In this document: positions 43,510 to 51,444 of the stretch, piece after piece | Layout of the letters: each line of letters opens with the position of its first letter | How positions within the stretch are numbered: position 1 is the stretch's first letter | Source: JAOUGY01 sp963792365 | Lineage (GTDB): Bacteria; Actinomycetota; Acidimicrobiia; Spongiisociales; ZC4RG35 | Length of the DNA stretch: 64,000 bases | Direction of reading: 5' to 3' | NCBI GenBank assembly: GCA_963792365.1 | Contig: CAWBVW010000006.1 | Location: 186,001 to 250,000 of the forward strand | Position numbers and translations under genes: made by a program | The notes under the pieces: generated by a model | Databases searched by the model: none | Told to the model about the DNA's origin: nothing | The model's input: only the letters and a program-made list of their open reading frames with translations

Positions 43510-43720
43510 GCGGCCCATCAAGATCAAGGGTGGCGCCGGACCGTTCGAGGCAGCAGCCATCGCCGCCGTCATCCAGCACCTTCTCGACATCGAGAACGCC
43601 GGCCGAGCCAAGCCGCCGGCCGCTCCCGTGCCCCCGGCGTGGGTACGTTCCGGAATGGCTCGACCCTTCGGCCGATTCGCTCCCTCGGTCGAACCCGAGT
43701 GGGGATCCAACTCGCCCTGA
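43502..43720 (+). CDS. Acyl-CoA carboxylase epsilon subunit-like
   Basis: 72 residues. PIKIKGGAGPFEAAAIAAVIQHLL resembles the epsilon-subunit beta-alpha core (residues in two parts: PIKIKGGAGPFEA, AAIAAVIQHLL). A Pro-rich linker follows, then WVRSGMARPFGRF, the short C-terminal motif of that family. The epsilon subunit stabilises actinobacterial propionyl/acetyl-CoA carboxylases. The ATG lies inside the mce gene, 8 nt before its stop end. The carboxylase subunits are elsewhere. Assignment is by similarity of a short sequence plus context. Confidence 0.65.
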   Translation: MTERPIKIKGGAGPFEAAAIAAVIQHLLDIENAGRAKPPAAPVPPAWVRSGMARPFGRFAPSVEPEWGSNSP

Positions 43721-43725
43721 TGGGT

Positions 43726-44010
43726 GTGTTTCTGCAGGCCGACTTCCGCTCCGGTGATTCGTCCACCCGGCTGATGTTCGTGAGGTGGTTCACGCCGGCC
43801 GAAACAGACGCCGGTCCGCTGTGTTCTTGCAGGCCGACTTCCGCTCCGGTGATTCGCCCACCCGGCCCATGTTCGAGGGGTGATTCACGCCGAGCGGAAC
43901 AGGCGCCGGTCGGCTGTGTTTCTGCAGGCGGACTTTCGGCCCGCTGGATGATCCTCTTGGATCATGTTCGTGTGGTGCTTCACGCCGGCCGAAACAGACG
44001 CCGGTCCGCC
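43726..44010. repeat. Three tandem 95-bp repeats
   Basis: Units begin at 43726, 43821 and 43916, each with tgtgt(t)tctgcaggc(c/g)gactt. They share tccggtgattcg, catgttcg(t/a)g, ttcacgccg(g/a)(c/g)c and acgccggtc. Copy 1 and 2 agree best; copy 3 has a diverged middle (ctggatgatcctcttggatc, about 43943-43964) that is itself an inverted GATC...GATC. The 538-bp gap between the epsilon subunit and ilvE has no credible gene; besides this array and the heptamers it holds only spacer. Confidence 0.9.
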
Positions 44011-44081
44011 CTGGCTACCGCCGCGTGTTGCGATGGTCCCCTAACCGCGGCCCCGTTCTCATCCGCGGGAGGTTCGGGGCC

Positions 44082-44130
44082 GTCGGCTGTCGGCTGTTGG
44101 CCGTGGGCAGTCGGCTGTCGGCTGTCGGCC
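44082..44130. repeat. Heptanucleotide tandem repeat, 7 units (gtcggct type)
   Basis: Units: gtcggct, gtcggct, gttggcc, gtgggca, gtcggct, gtcggct, gtcggcc, each exactly 7 bp, followed by a related gctgtct. It lies 130 bp upstream of ilvE. Third heptamer array in the window. Confidence 0.9.
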
Positions 44131-44258
44131 GCTGTCTTACGGCGCCGAGGTCTGCCCTGGGCGAACTCTGCCGCGGGTCCCGCCGTTCGCGGCCGTTCCC
44201 GGCTGACAGGCAGGCTGGTTCGGCGTAGATTGGGGGCTTCACGTTCTCAGGAGGTCTG

Positions 44259-45284
44259 ATGACAACCGCCCCGCAGGCACCGACCGGCCCATTTGGCACC
44301 TCGTTCGCCGGGTCCATGTCGGTAGCCCGCTGGGACAGCGACACCTGGGACGTCCCCAAGCTGGGTCCGGTGGAGCCGTTCGCCTTTCACCCCGCGACGC
44401 ACGTGTTCCACTATTCCAGTTCGTGTTTCGAGGGCTTGAAGGCGCACCGCGGTGACGATGGCGTCGTTCGGATCTTTCGACTCGACCGTCACGTTCGCAG
44501 GATGCAGCGGTCTGCCGAGATCCTGCGTTTGCCCGTCCCACCGGTCGACATGCTGACCGAGATGGTGGTGGACGTGGTCCGGGCCAATCTCGACGAGGTG
44601 CCCGCAGCACCCGGTTCGCTGTATCTGCGTCCGACGCTCATCGGAGTCGAGGAGAACATCGGTGCCGCCGCTGTCCCTTCGAAACAGGCCCTGTTGTATG
44701 TGCTCGCTAGCCCCGTGGGCGACTATTTCGCGGGTGGGATCCGTCCCCTGAAGATCGCCATCGAGACGGACACGCCCCGAACTACTCCACAGTTCGGCAT
44801 GGTGAAGTCCGGTGCCAATTACGTGATGGCACTCGGACCGACCATGGATGCCAAGCACTCTCTCGGCGTGGACCAGGTGCTGTTTGCGCCGGGTGGGGTC
44901 GTGCAGGAGACCGGTGCCGCCAACTTCATGATGATCGACTCCGAACGCGTCGTGACACCCGCACTGACGGACGCCTTCCTTCACGGCGTGACCCGGGATT
45001 CACTGCTGACGCTCGCCGCCGACATGGGCTACGTCGTCGAAGAGCGACACGACCTCACTGTCGACGCCGTGCTCGAATGGGCCGGAATGGCAGATGCCGA
45101 GGCGGCACTATCCGGAACGGCCGCGGTGCTCGCTTCGGTCGGCGCCTTCGTTCACAGCGGCGAGGAGACCCCGGTCGGCAGCGGCGATGTGGGAACCCAC
45201 ACCCTCGAACTGAGATCGGCGCTCACCGACATCCACGTCGGGAAGCGTCCGGATCCGTACGGGTGGCTCACCGAGGTGAACTAG
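44259..45284 (+). CDS. ilvE: Branched-chain amino acid aminotransferase
   Basis: 341 residues, class IV PLP enzyme, last step of Leu/Ile/Val synthesis. VFHYSSSCFEGLKAH, PLYLRPTLIGVEENIG-type region (SLYLRPTLIGVEENIG), and GMVKSGANYVMAL with the Schiff-base Lys; ETGAANFMMI is the conserved motif. Start ATG with AGGAGG and a TAGATT (about 44226-44231) for a transcript with leader. It ends converging on murJ with a 4-nt overlap of the two stops, so no room for a separate terminator. Confidence 0.95.
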   Translation: MTTAPQAPTGPFGTSFAGSMSVARWDSDTWDVPKLGPVEPFAFHPATHVFHYSSSCFEGLKAHRGDDGVVRIFRLDRHVRRMQRSAEILRLPVPPVDMLTEMVVDVVRANLDEVPAAPGSLYLRPTLIGVEENIGAAAVPSKQALLYVLASPVGDYFAGGIRPLKIAIETDTPRTTPQFGMVKSGANYVMALGPTMDAKHSLGVDQVLFAPGGVVQETGAANFMMIDSERVVTPALTDAFLHGVTRDSLLTLAADMGYVVEERHDLTVDAVLEWAGMADAEAALSGTAAVLASVGAFVHSGEETPVGSGDVGTHTLELRSALTDIHVGKRPDPYGWLTEVN

Positions 45285-46822
45285 GAGCGTCCAAGCCGGG
45301 ACCAGATCGGATCCAGCTCGCTCATCTTCAGCAGGCGACCGGCCGCCAGGTAGAGGAGTCCGCCGAGGACGCCGGCGACCACGGACGGCAACAACCGTCC
45401 TGACGTGAGCCGTGACGCAATCTCGAGCCCGATCAAGGCGCCGGCCCCGGCTGTCACAGATGCCGCCAGCGTCTTGGCGAAGGACCCGAAGAGGTCTGAC
45501 AACTCGTTCGGATCGGAGTGTCTATGCCACGCTGTGGCGATCGCGACGGTGTACAGCGCCACGCCGATGGTGCTTCCGACCGCAACCCCCGACGCCCCGA
45601 ATCGGTTCACGGCGAAGAACAGCATGGGGATCACGATCGCAGTGACCGCCGTGCCGATCACCACCGGAGTCCACATCCGTTTCTGCGCGTAGAACGCTCG
45701 GGTGTACACCTGGTGCGCCGCCCAGAACGGTATCGACAGGGCGTAGTACACGAGCAGTCCCGCCACGGAATCGGTGTTTGTGCTGCCGAAGGCACCCCAC
45801 TGATACGCCACCCTCACGAGAGGGAACGCCATGGTCACGACCAGGGCGGCCGCCAGGCCGCCGATGGCAACTGTTGAGCGAACCGATCTCAGGACCGTGG
45901 CGCGCATCTCTCCGAGCTTCCCGGCCGAAAACAGGCCGGCGAGGAACGGAAAGGCCGCCACTCCCGCAGCTTGGGCGATGACGCCGACCGGAAGCATGTT
46001 GAGGATTCGTGCGTAGTACAGGGCGGACGAAGCGCCGTCTCCGGCGAACTGCCCGAACACGCGGGGCCACTGCTCGTCGAGGGCGACTGCGGACTGCCCG
46101 ATCATGAGCGGTAGCGCGAGCACGAAGTAGGCACGTATGACTGGATGACGCATCGGCACCCCGGACGCGAGGCCGAAACCCGCACGCCTGGAGCCGATCA
46201 CCTGGATCCCGAAGTTGCCGACGATCGCTCCCGCCAGCCCGCCCCAGAGGAACGACTCCGGCGTCGGGTCGCCCACCATGGCCCCGATGAGTCCGCCGCC
46301 GATGATGCCGAGGTTGTAGAGGAGGGGAGCAAGCGTCGGGATCAGGAATCGCCGGGATGCGTATTGCGAAGCCATCAGCATCGTCCCGGCGACGAAGAAC
46401 ACCTGCGACGTGAACGTGATCCGCATCATGTTCACCAGCCGTGCGAGCTCGTCCCCCGAGAACTCGGGGAAGACCGCGCGTGTGAGCGGTCCCGCAAATG
46501 CCATGAGGATCAGCGTGAGGACGACCATGAGGCCGACGACCACCCGGAACACCGCGGTGAACGCCCTCCGGGCATCTTCGGGGCCGCCGGATTCCATCCG
46601 GTCGGTGAGCAGTGGAACCAGCGTGATCGAGAGGTAGCCGCCGGCCATCAAAAAGAACAGCAGGTCAGGTATGAAGAACGCCGCCACATACAGATCGGAG
46701 TCTGCGCTCACGCCCAGGAGCGCGGCGAGGATCAATGTGCGCCCGTACCCGAGCACCCTCGACAGCAGGATGCCCAGAGAGACCACGGCGGCGGCTCTCC
46801 CGATCGTCTTGGATGCGCTCAT
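45281..46822 (-). CDS. murJ: MurJ lipid II flippase family protein
   Basis: 513 residues, 14 predicted helices. Moves undecaprenyl-linked peptidoglycan precursor across the membrane. N-terminus TIGRAAAVVSLGILLSRVLGYGRTLILAALLG, and FFLMAGGYLSITLVPLLTDRM are MurJ signature. RVFGQFAGDGASSALYYARILNMLPVGVIAQAAGVAAFPFLA is the conserved core (quoted in parts: SALYYARILNMLPVG). ATG 46822 is chosen because GGGGAGA lies 8 nt before; GTG 46828 is the alternative. Ends 4 nt into ilvE, convergent. Confidence 0.92.
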   Translation of the reverse strand: MSASKTIGRAAAVVSLGILLSRVLGYGRTLILAALLGVSADSDLYVAAFFIPDLLFFLMAGGYLSITLVPLLTDRMESGGPEDARRAFTAVFRVVVGLMVVLTLILMAFAGPLTRAVFPEFSGDELARLVNMMRITFTSQVFFVAGTMLMASQYASRRFLIPTLAPLLYNLGIIGGGLIGAMVGDPTPESFLWGGLAGAIVGNFGIQVIGSRRAGFGLASGVPMRHPVIRAYFVLALPLMIGQSAVALDEQWPRVFGQFAGDGASSALYYARILNMLPVGVIAQAAGVAAFPFLAGLFSAGKLGEMRATVLRSVRSTVAIGGLAAALVVTMAFPLVRVAYQWGAFGSTNTDSVAGLLVYYALSIPFWAAHQVYTRAFYAQKRMWTPVVIGTAVTAIVIPMLFFAVNRFGASGVAVGSTIGVALYTVAIATAWHRHSDPNELSDLFGSFAKTLAASVTAGAGALIGLEIASRLTSGRLLPSVVAGVLGGLLYLAAGRLLKMSELDPIWSRLGRS

Positions 46823-46869
46823 GGCCACCGTCTCCCCGACTGCGACGCGAGGCTACCCAACTGGCGCCG

Positions 46870-48375
46870 TCATCTGTCGCCACCGTCGATGCGGTCGACA
46901 CCGATCTCCGGGTCGACACCGAGGACCCGCAGTGTCCAGAACCATCCGGCTCCTGCCGCAATCACACCGACGACAGAGATTGCGATCACCGGTGCGTCCA
47001 TGGTGCTGCCGAGCGCAGACACTGCCAGGCCCACCGCTGCAGTCGCACCGGCTACGACGGTGGAAGTGATGAGCCTGCGGCCGAGATGCTCCTTCTCCCG
47101 GGTGGGGGAGCCCCGAAACCAGCTCCATACAGTCGTTCCACCGAGTGTGGATACGACGACAGTCCAGGTGAGTGCCACGCCACTCGATCCGAGCGCGTCG
47201 GCCGCCAAGAGAACCCCGGGAATGGAGGCGAGCGCCAGAGTGGACATGCCTCCGATCGTCGTCCTGCTTGCCTGTCCCGCCCGGTCGCCGGAGCGGCGGA
47301 TCACGGCTGAGAGCGCATTGAACGGGATGGTCACGGACATCGTCGCCGTGAGGAGAGCGGCCGTCTCGGCTGCGGACTGTTGGAACGCTCCTCGTTGGAA
47401 CAGTGCGGCGACCAGCGGGCCGGAGAGACCGATGACCAGGCCGAGGCCGAGCGCAGCGAAGGGGAGCAAGCGCGAGGCCTCGGCTACCACTGCGCCTCGT
47501 AACCATCGGCTCGGGCCCTCGGTCTCGAGATCCACCTCGGCATCTCCGATCGCAATCGGCACGACCGTGATCGAAGCTGCCGTCACCACGAGCCAGCGCA
47601 CACCGGTGAGCACCCCAATGGCGCCGGCCCCCGCGTACTGGCCTCCGATCGCCGGGAGCATCGCTTCGATGCCGAACAGTCCGGCCAATCCCACCGATGG
47701 CGCAACGGCGTCCACGATCGAGCGAACCGAGCGATGCACCCAAGGAGTGGTCCAGTCGAGCCCGATCCCAGAGCGGTCCACCCGCCATGCAACCACCACC
47801 AAGGCCAGAGCCGAACCGACGAGCCCACCCCATGCCAGGTCCTCGACCCCAGGCGCTCCTCCCATGCCGATGATTGCGCCCAAGACGCCGACGACCTGAC
47901 CGGAGGGTGCCACCCACTGGAGCGCGCGACGCTCCTTGGCCAACGCTCCCGCCGTGAGCACGGTGGTGATCCCCATCAGGAAGTAGGTCACGAACCCGAT
48001 CCGGAGCACGCCTGCGAAGCGAACGGTGTCGGGCACGCCGGGGAACAGTCCCGCCGCTACCCACCGGGATGTGAGGACGCCCATTGCCGTGATCACGGCG
48101 TGAAGGCTGAGCAGTCCGCGAAACGACGACGTGAACACCCGTCGCGTTTCCCAGAGGTCACCCTCCAGATCGGGGCTTTCGAGCAATCGCCGCAACAGCG
48201 CGGCCACGGGCGGCCCGGCGAGGGAGGCCATGATGAACCACGGGAGGCTCATCGCAGCATCAAAGAGGTCTTTCTCCTCGGTCGCTCCGAACAGCCAGAA
48301 GAGTCCCACCGAGACGCCCAGCTGCGCAATGGGCACAACGACGCCCGCCACGTCCCGGGGCGCTCGCTCAGTCAT
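46870..48375 (-). CDS. MurJ-like membrane protein, divergent second copy
   Basis: 501 residues, about 13-14 helices. It follows the MurJ layout (FWLFGATEEKDLFDAAMSLPWFIMASLAGPPVAALLRRLL; MSLPWF and ALLRRL are key) but is clearly diverged, with fewer of the charged central residues. Immediately upstream of murJ on the same strand with a 47-nt gap, and overlapping the PHP gene by 4 nt (ATGA). It may pair with MurJ, or flip a different lipid-linked glycan (inference). The open frame to 49266 is not the start; it would overlap PHP. Confidence 0.75.
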   Translation of the reverse strand: MTERAPRDVAGVVVPIAQLGVSVGLFWLFGATEEKDLFDAAMSLPWFIMASLAGPPVAALLRRLLESPDLEGDLWETRRVFTSSFRGLLSLHAVITAMGVLTSRWVAAGLFPGVPDTVRFAGVLRIGFVTYFLMGITTVLTAGALAKERRALQWVAPSGQVVGVLGAIIGMGGAPGVEDLAWGGLVGSALALVVVAWRVDRSGIGLDWTTPWVHRSVRSIVDAVAPSVGLAGLFGIEAMLPAIGGQYAGAGAIGVLTGVRWLVVTAASITVVPIAIGDAEVDLETEGPSRWLRGAVVAEASRLLPFAALGLGLVIGLSGPLVAALFQRGAFQQSAAETAALLTATMSVTIPFNALSAVIRRSGDRAGQASRTTIGGMSTLALASIPGVLLAADALGSSGVALTWTVVVSTLGGTTVWSWFRGSPTREKEHLGRRLITSTVVAGATAAVGLAVSALGSTMDAPVIAISVVGVIAAGAGWFWTLRVLGVDPEIGVDRIDGGDR

Positions 48376-49229
48376 GACACCGATGATCGAGCCGCCGACA
48401 GCTCTTCGAGCACGGCGTCGGGAATGGGAAGGCCAACTCGACCGACGCCGAGCGCAACGTCGGGTTTGTAGGCTCCGTGATAGTCGGACCCCCCGGATGG
48501 AATGAGCCCGAATCGGCGTGCCATCGCCGCCATCCCCGAGCGCCCTGGAGCCTCGTATGTTCCGTAGTGACACTCGATTCCCTGGAGGCCGGCCGCCACG
48601 AGGCGCTCCATGAGATCGGCCATCTCGAATCGATTGTCGACCCCCAACGTATGAGGATGGGCCAGCACCGTCACCGCACCGGATCGTCGGGCCAGGTCTA
48701 TGGCCTCCTCGGGCTCGAGACGTTGGCGCCCGAGATAGGCAGGCTTGCCAGACGCCAGGTACTCGTCGAAAGCTGTGGTCAGGTCGGGCACGTAGCCCTT
48801 TCTCACCATGAGCGCTGCCATGTGCGGGCGGCCAGTGCTGCCCCCACCCGACTCCGCCTCGAGGTCGTCGACCGTGATGTCCATCCCCAGCTCCTGGAGC
48901 CGATGCACCATCAACTCGTTGCGACGGGCACGAGACAGCTGGAGGCCGGCGAGCCGGTCTTGCAGAGGGCCAGGCACCGGTGGCAGCCACAGCACGACGA
49001 GGTGCATTCCGCCCTTGTCCCACTCCAGTGAGAGCTCGACTCCCGGAACGAACTGGAGTCCGAGCGCGGCGGCCGAGGCGCCCGCCTCCGACAATCCTTC
49101 GAGCGTGTCGTGGTCGGTCAGAGCAAAGCCGGCGAGGCGAGCTTCGGCCACGAGTCGCGCCAGGTCGGCCGGCTGATCGGAGCCGTCGGAGGCAGTCGAG
49201 TGCGTGTGGAGATCTACCGCCATTGACAT
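48372..49229 (-). CDS. PHP-domain phosphoesterase (YciV/RNase AM-like)
   Basis: 285 residues. Metal ligands appear as DLHTHSTASDG (His/His/Asp), FALTDHDT, VPGVELSL, VLAHPHT and GGSDYHGAYKPD. This matches TrpH/YciV (RNase AM), which hydrolyses 5'-phosphorylated short RNAs and 3',5'-bisphosphates. The nearest genes are murJ-like, which is a common neighbourhood in actinobacteria, with no clear mechanistic link. Either ATG 49229 or 49223 is the start; TAACTT ends 9 nt before 49223. Confidence 0.9.
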   Translation of the reverse strand: MSMAVDLHTHSTASDGSDQPADLARLVAEARLAGFALTDHDTLEGLSEAGASAAALGLQFVPGVELSLEWDKGGMHLVVLWLPPVPGPLQDRLAGLQLSRARRNELMVHRLQELGMDITVDDLEAESGGGSTGRPHMAALMVRKGYVPDLTTAFDEYLASGKPAYLGRQRLEPEEAIDLARRSGAVTVLAHPHTLGVDNRFEMADLMERLVAAGLQGIECHYGTYEAPGRSGMAAMARRFGLIPSGGSDYHGAYKPDVALGVGRVGLPIPDAVLEELSAARSSVS

Positions 49230-49302
49230 GCGAAGTTACTCGCAACCACCGAATGGACGGTTGCACTCACCTCTGGCGGCGACCCCGCCGGAACGGAGCG
49301 CT

Positions 49303-50097
49303 CTATGCGGCGTCTTCGATGGCGATGGATTCGATGTAGACCGTCTCGGCGGGAGCGGTTCTTGCGCCCGAACCCGGAGGCGCCTTGCGATCGATCTCGA
49401 AGATGCGGTCGAGGGTCTCGGACCCTTCCACCATGCGACCCATCACGTTGAAGCGGTTCGAGAGCCGCACGTCGTCACCAGTGACCACGAAGAAAGACGA
49501 TCCTCTCGTCGAGATGTCGCCGGCAAGACCAACGACACCCGCCTCCATCACGAAGTCCGAGGGAGGGAACTCGTCGGGCGTCGGACGAAACACCCTTCGG
49601 CCCTCCATGAAGAACGTGCCGGTACCGTCGGCTTCGGGGTCGCCGCCCTGGATCCACAGCGTGGGGTCGACCAGGTCGAGGATGGTGCCGTCGTAGGCGC
49701 CCTGTCGGGCGAGGAACACGAATGCGTTCACTGTCTGGGGGGCCATCGACGGGTCGAGCTCGAATACGAGATCTCCACACGATGTGGTGACCGTTGCGAG
49801 GACAGGACCTTCTAGCCCCTGATCGGCGGGCTCGGTCCAGCGATCCATCGTCTGGTCCGGAGGGGCCTCCGCGCCGCATGCGGTGGGCTGATCTCGGAGG
49901 TCGAGGTAGCGCTTCGGCTGATCGTCGCTCTCGGACCCGAGGTAGCTGATCAAGAGCAGGAGCAGCACCACCAGCGTGCCCATCCCGAAAGCGACCCTGA
50001 TCCTGCGGAACAGCTCCTTGCGGGACGCAGCCTTGCGGGCGGCCTCCTTCTTCGCTGCCTCGAGTTCCTTTTGTCGAGCTCGTCGTTCGTTCGCCAC
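49303..50097 (-). CDS. Cyclophilin-like protein, catalytic Arg lost
   Basis: 264 residues with the same plan as the cyclophilin at 36394-37212: charged N-terminus, single membrane helix (about 38-54), and C-terminal cyclophilin domain. In the catalytic stretch HRIxxxFMVQGGDP of the family, this protein has LDLVDPTLWIQGGDP: the Arg is gone, the Phe position is changed and Gln kept. GSQFF is GSSFF. So it probably binds proteins without proline isomerase activity. A GTG start at 50097 with TACGCT 9 nt upstream. Divergent from lysC. Confidence 0.85.
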   Translation of the reverse strand: MANERRARQKELEAAKKEAARKAASRKELFRRIRVAFGMGTLVVLLLLLISYLGSESDDQPKRYLDLRDQPTACGAEAPPDQTMDRWTEPADQGLEGPVLATVTTSCGDLVFELDPSMAPQTVNAFVFLARQGAYDGTILDLVDPTLWIQGGDPEADGTGTFFMEGRRVFRPTPDEFPPSDFVMEAGVVGLAGDISTRGSSFFVVTGDDVRLSNRFNVMGRMVEGSETLDRIFEIDRKAPPGSGARTAPAETVYIESIAIEDAA

Positions 50098-50159
50098 GGG
50101 ATCGGGAGCGTAGTGCGGTGCGCACCTCGGTATGTCGAGCGGGTCGCGCAGGGTGTCAG

Positions 50160-50189
50160 CGGGGAGGCCGATAGGCCGTACACTCCCCG
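50160..50189 (+). promoter_or_regulatory. Hairpin and -10-like element in front of lysC
   Basis: CGGGGAG (50160-50166) and CTCCCCG (50183-50189) pair around GGCC-gata-GGCC; TACACT (50179-50184) overlaps and resembles a -10. No known lysine riboswitch core is visible. Confidence 0.35.
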
Positions 50190-50214
50190 TTGACTCAGGC
50201 CGAGGTCCAGTCCA

Positions 50215-51444
50215 ATGCTCATCGTCCAGAAATACGGCGGAACCTCCGTCGGCTCACCCGAACGCATCGCACGTGTCGCCGATCGGGTCGTCGCAACCAA
50301 ACGCGCCGGGAACGACGTTCTCGTGGCCGTCTCTGCCATGGGTCACACCACCGATGAGCTGATTTCGCTGGCGAATGCGGTGTCACCGGCTCCGCCCGCC
50401 CGAGAGATGGACATGCTGCTCACGGCGGGGGAGCGCATCTCCATGGCGCTGGTGGCGATGGCGATCATCGCTCGCGGTGTGGAGGCCGTGAGTTTCACGG
50501 GCAGTCAGGCGGGCATCCTCACAGAAGGTCGCCATGGTGATGCCAAGATCGCCGACATCCGCGCGTTTCGGGTTCGAGAGAGCCTCGACAAGGGGCGGGT
50601 CGTGATCGTCGCCGGCTTTCAGGGTGTCGACCCGGTGACGAAGGAGATCACGACGATCGGTCGTGGAGGCACCGACGCCACCGCCGTGGCGCTGGCCGCG
50701 GCGATGGACGCAGACGTCTGTGAGATCTACACCGATGTCGACGGCGTGTTCTCGGCCGATCCCCGCATCGTCCCGGCCGCCCGAAAACTCGGCGAGATCA
50801 GCTTCGAAGAGATGCTGGAATTGTCCGCATCGGGGGCCGGGGTCCTGATGAGCAGGTCGGTGGAATTCGGCAGACGATTCAACGTGCCGATTCACGTTCG
50901 CTCGTCGTTCAACGACCATCCAGGTACATGGGTGAAGGAGACCACCATGGAACAGGCCATCATCAGTGGCATCGCCCACGACACATCCGAGGCGAAGTTG
51001 ACCGTGCGTGGACTACCCGACACACCGGGAGTGGCAGCCCGCCTGTTCGAGCCAATGGCAGCGCAGGGCATCAACGTCGACATGATCGTGCAGAACGTGT
51101 CTAGCGACGGGTCCACCGACATCTCTCTCACTGTTCCGAAGGCGTCCGTGGAGGAAGCCCGGGCGATCGCCGAGCGCACTGCGACAGACCTCGGGGCCGG
51201 GGCCGTGGAGGTCGATGAAGAGGTCGGCAAGGTGTCTCTCGTCGGCGCCGGAATGAAGAGCCACCCCGGTGTGGCCGCCCAGGTGTTCCGAACGCTCGCC
51301 GACGCCGCCATCAACATCGAAATGATCTCGACATCGACGATTCGTATCTCTTGCGTGGTGAGAGGCGATGACGTGAACCGGGCCGTGCAGGCACTGCACG
51401 ACGCTTTCGAGCCCCCCACGATCACCGAGGAGCAAGGCGCATGA
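50215..51444 (+). CDS. lysC: Aspartate kinase
   Basis: 409 residues. First step of the aspartate family pathway. N-terminus VQKYGGTSVGSPERI, then FTGSQAGILT, GRGGTDATAVALAAAM and two ACT domains (about 265-405), which are the feedback site. An internal alpha/beta overlap start (as in actinobacterial lysC) may lie at the ATG of MEQAIISGIAHD (50949). The next gene, asd, overlaps by 4 nt (ATGA). ATG 50215 follows without a strong ribosome site. Confidence 0.96.
   Translation: MLIVQKYGGTSVGSPERIARVADRVVATKRAGNDVLVAVSAMGHTTDELISLANAVSPAPPAREMDMLLTAGERISMALVAMAIIARGVEAVSFTGSQAGILTEGRHGDAKIADIRAFRVRESLDKGRVVIVAGFQGVDPVTKEITTIGRGGTDATAVALAAAMDADVCEIYTDVDGVFSADPRIVPAARKLGEISFEEMLELSASGAGVLMSRSVEFGRRFNVPIHVRSSFNDHPGTWVKETTMEQAIISGIAHDTSEAKLTVRGLPDTPGVAARLFEPMAAQGINVDMIVQNVSSDGSTDISLTVPKASVEEARAIAERTATDLGAGAVEVDEEVGKVSLVGAGMKSHPGVAAQVFRTLADAAINIEMISTSTIRISCVVRGDDVNRAVQALHDAFEPPTITEEQGA

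Noticed and set aside
5443..44130. Tandem repeats as CRISPR arrays
   Set aside because: Units are 7 bp or 95 bp without unique spacers, and there are no cas genes.
46870..49266. 798-residue frame covering MurJ-like plus upstream
   Set aside because: The upstream 297 residues are the shadow of the PHP gene; ATG 48375 starts the real protein with a 4-nt overlap.
50949..51444. Separate beta subunit of aspartate kinase
   Set aside because: An internal ATG (MEQAIISGIAHD) fits an alpha/beta arrangement, but no strong ribosome site is visible, so it is only mentioned under lysC.
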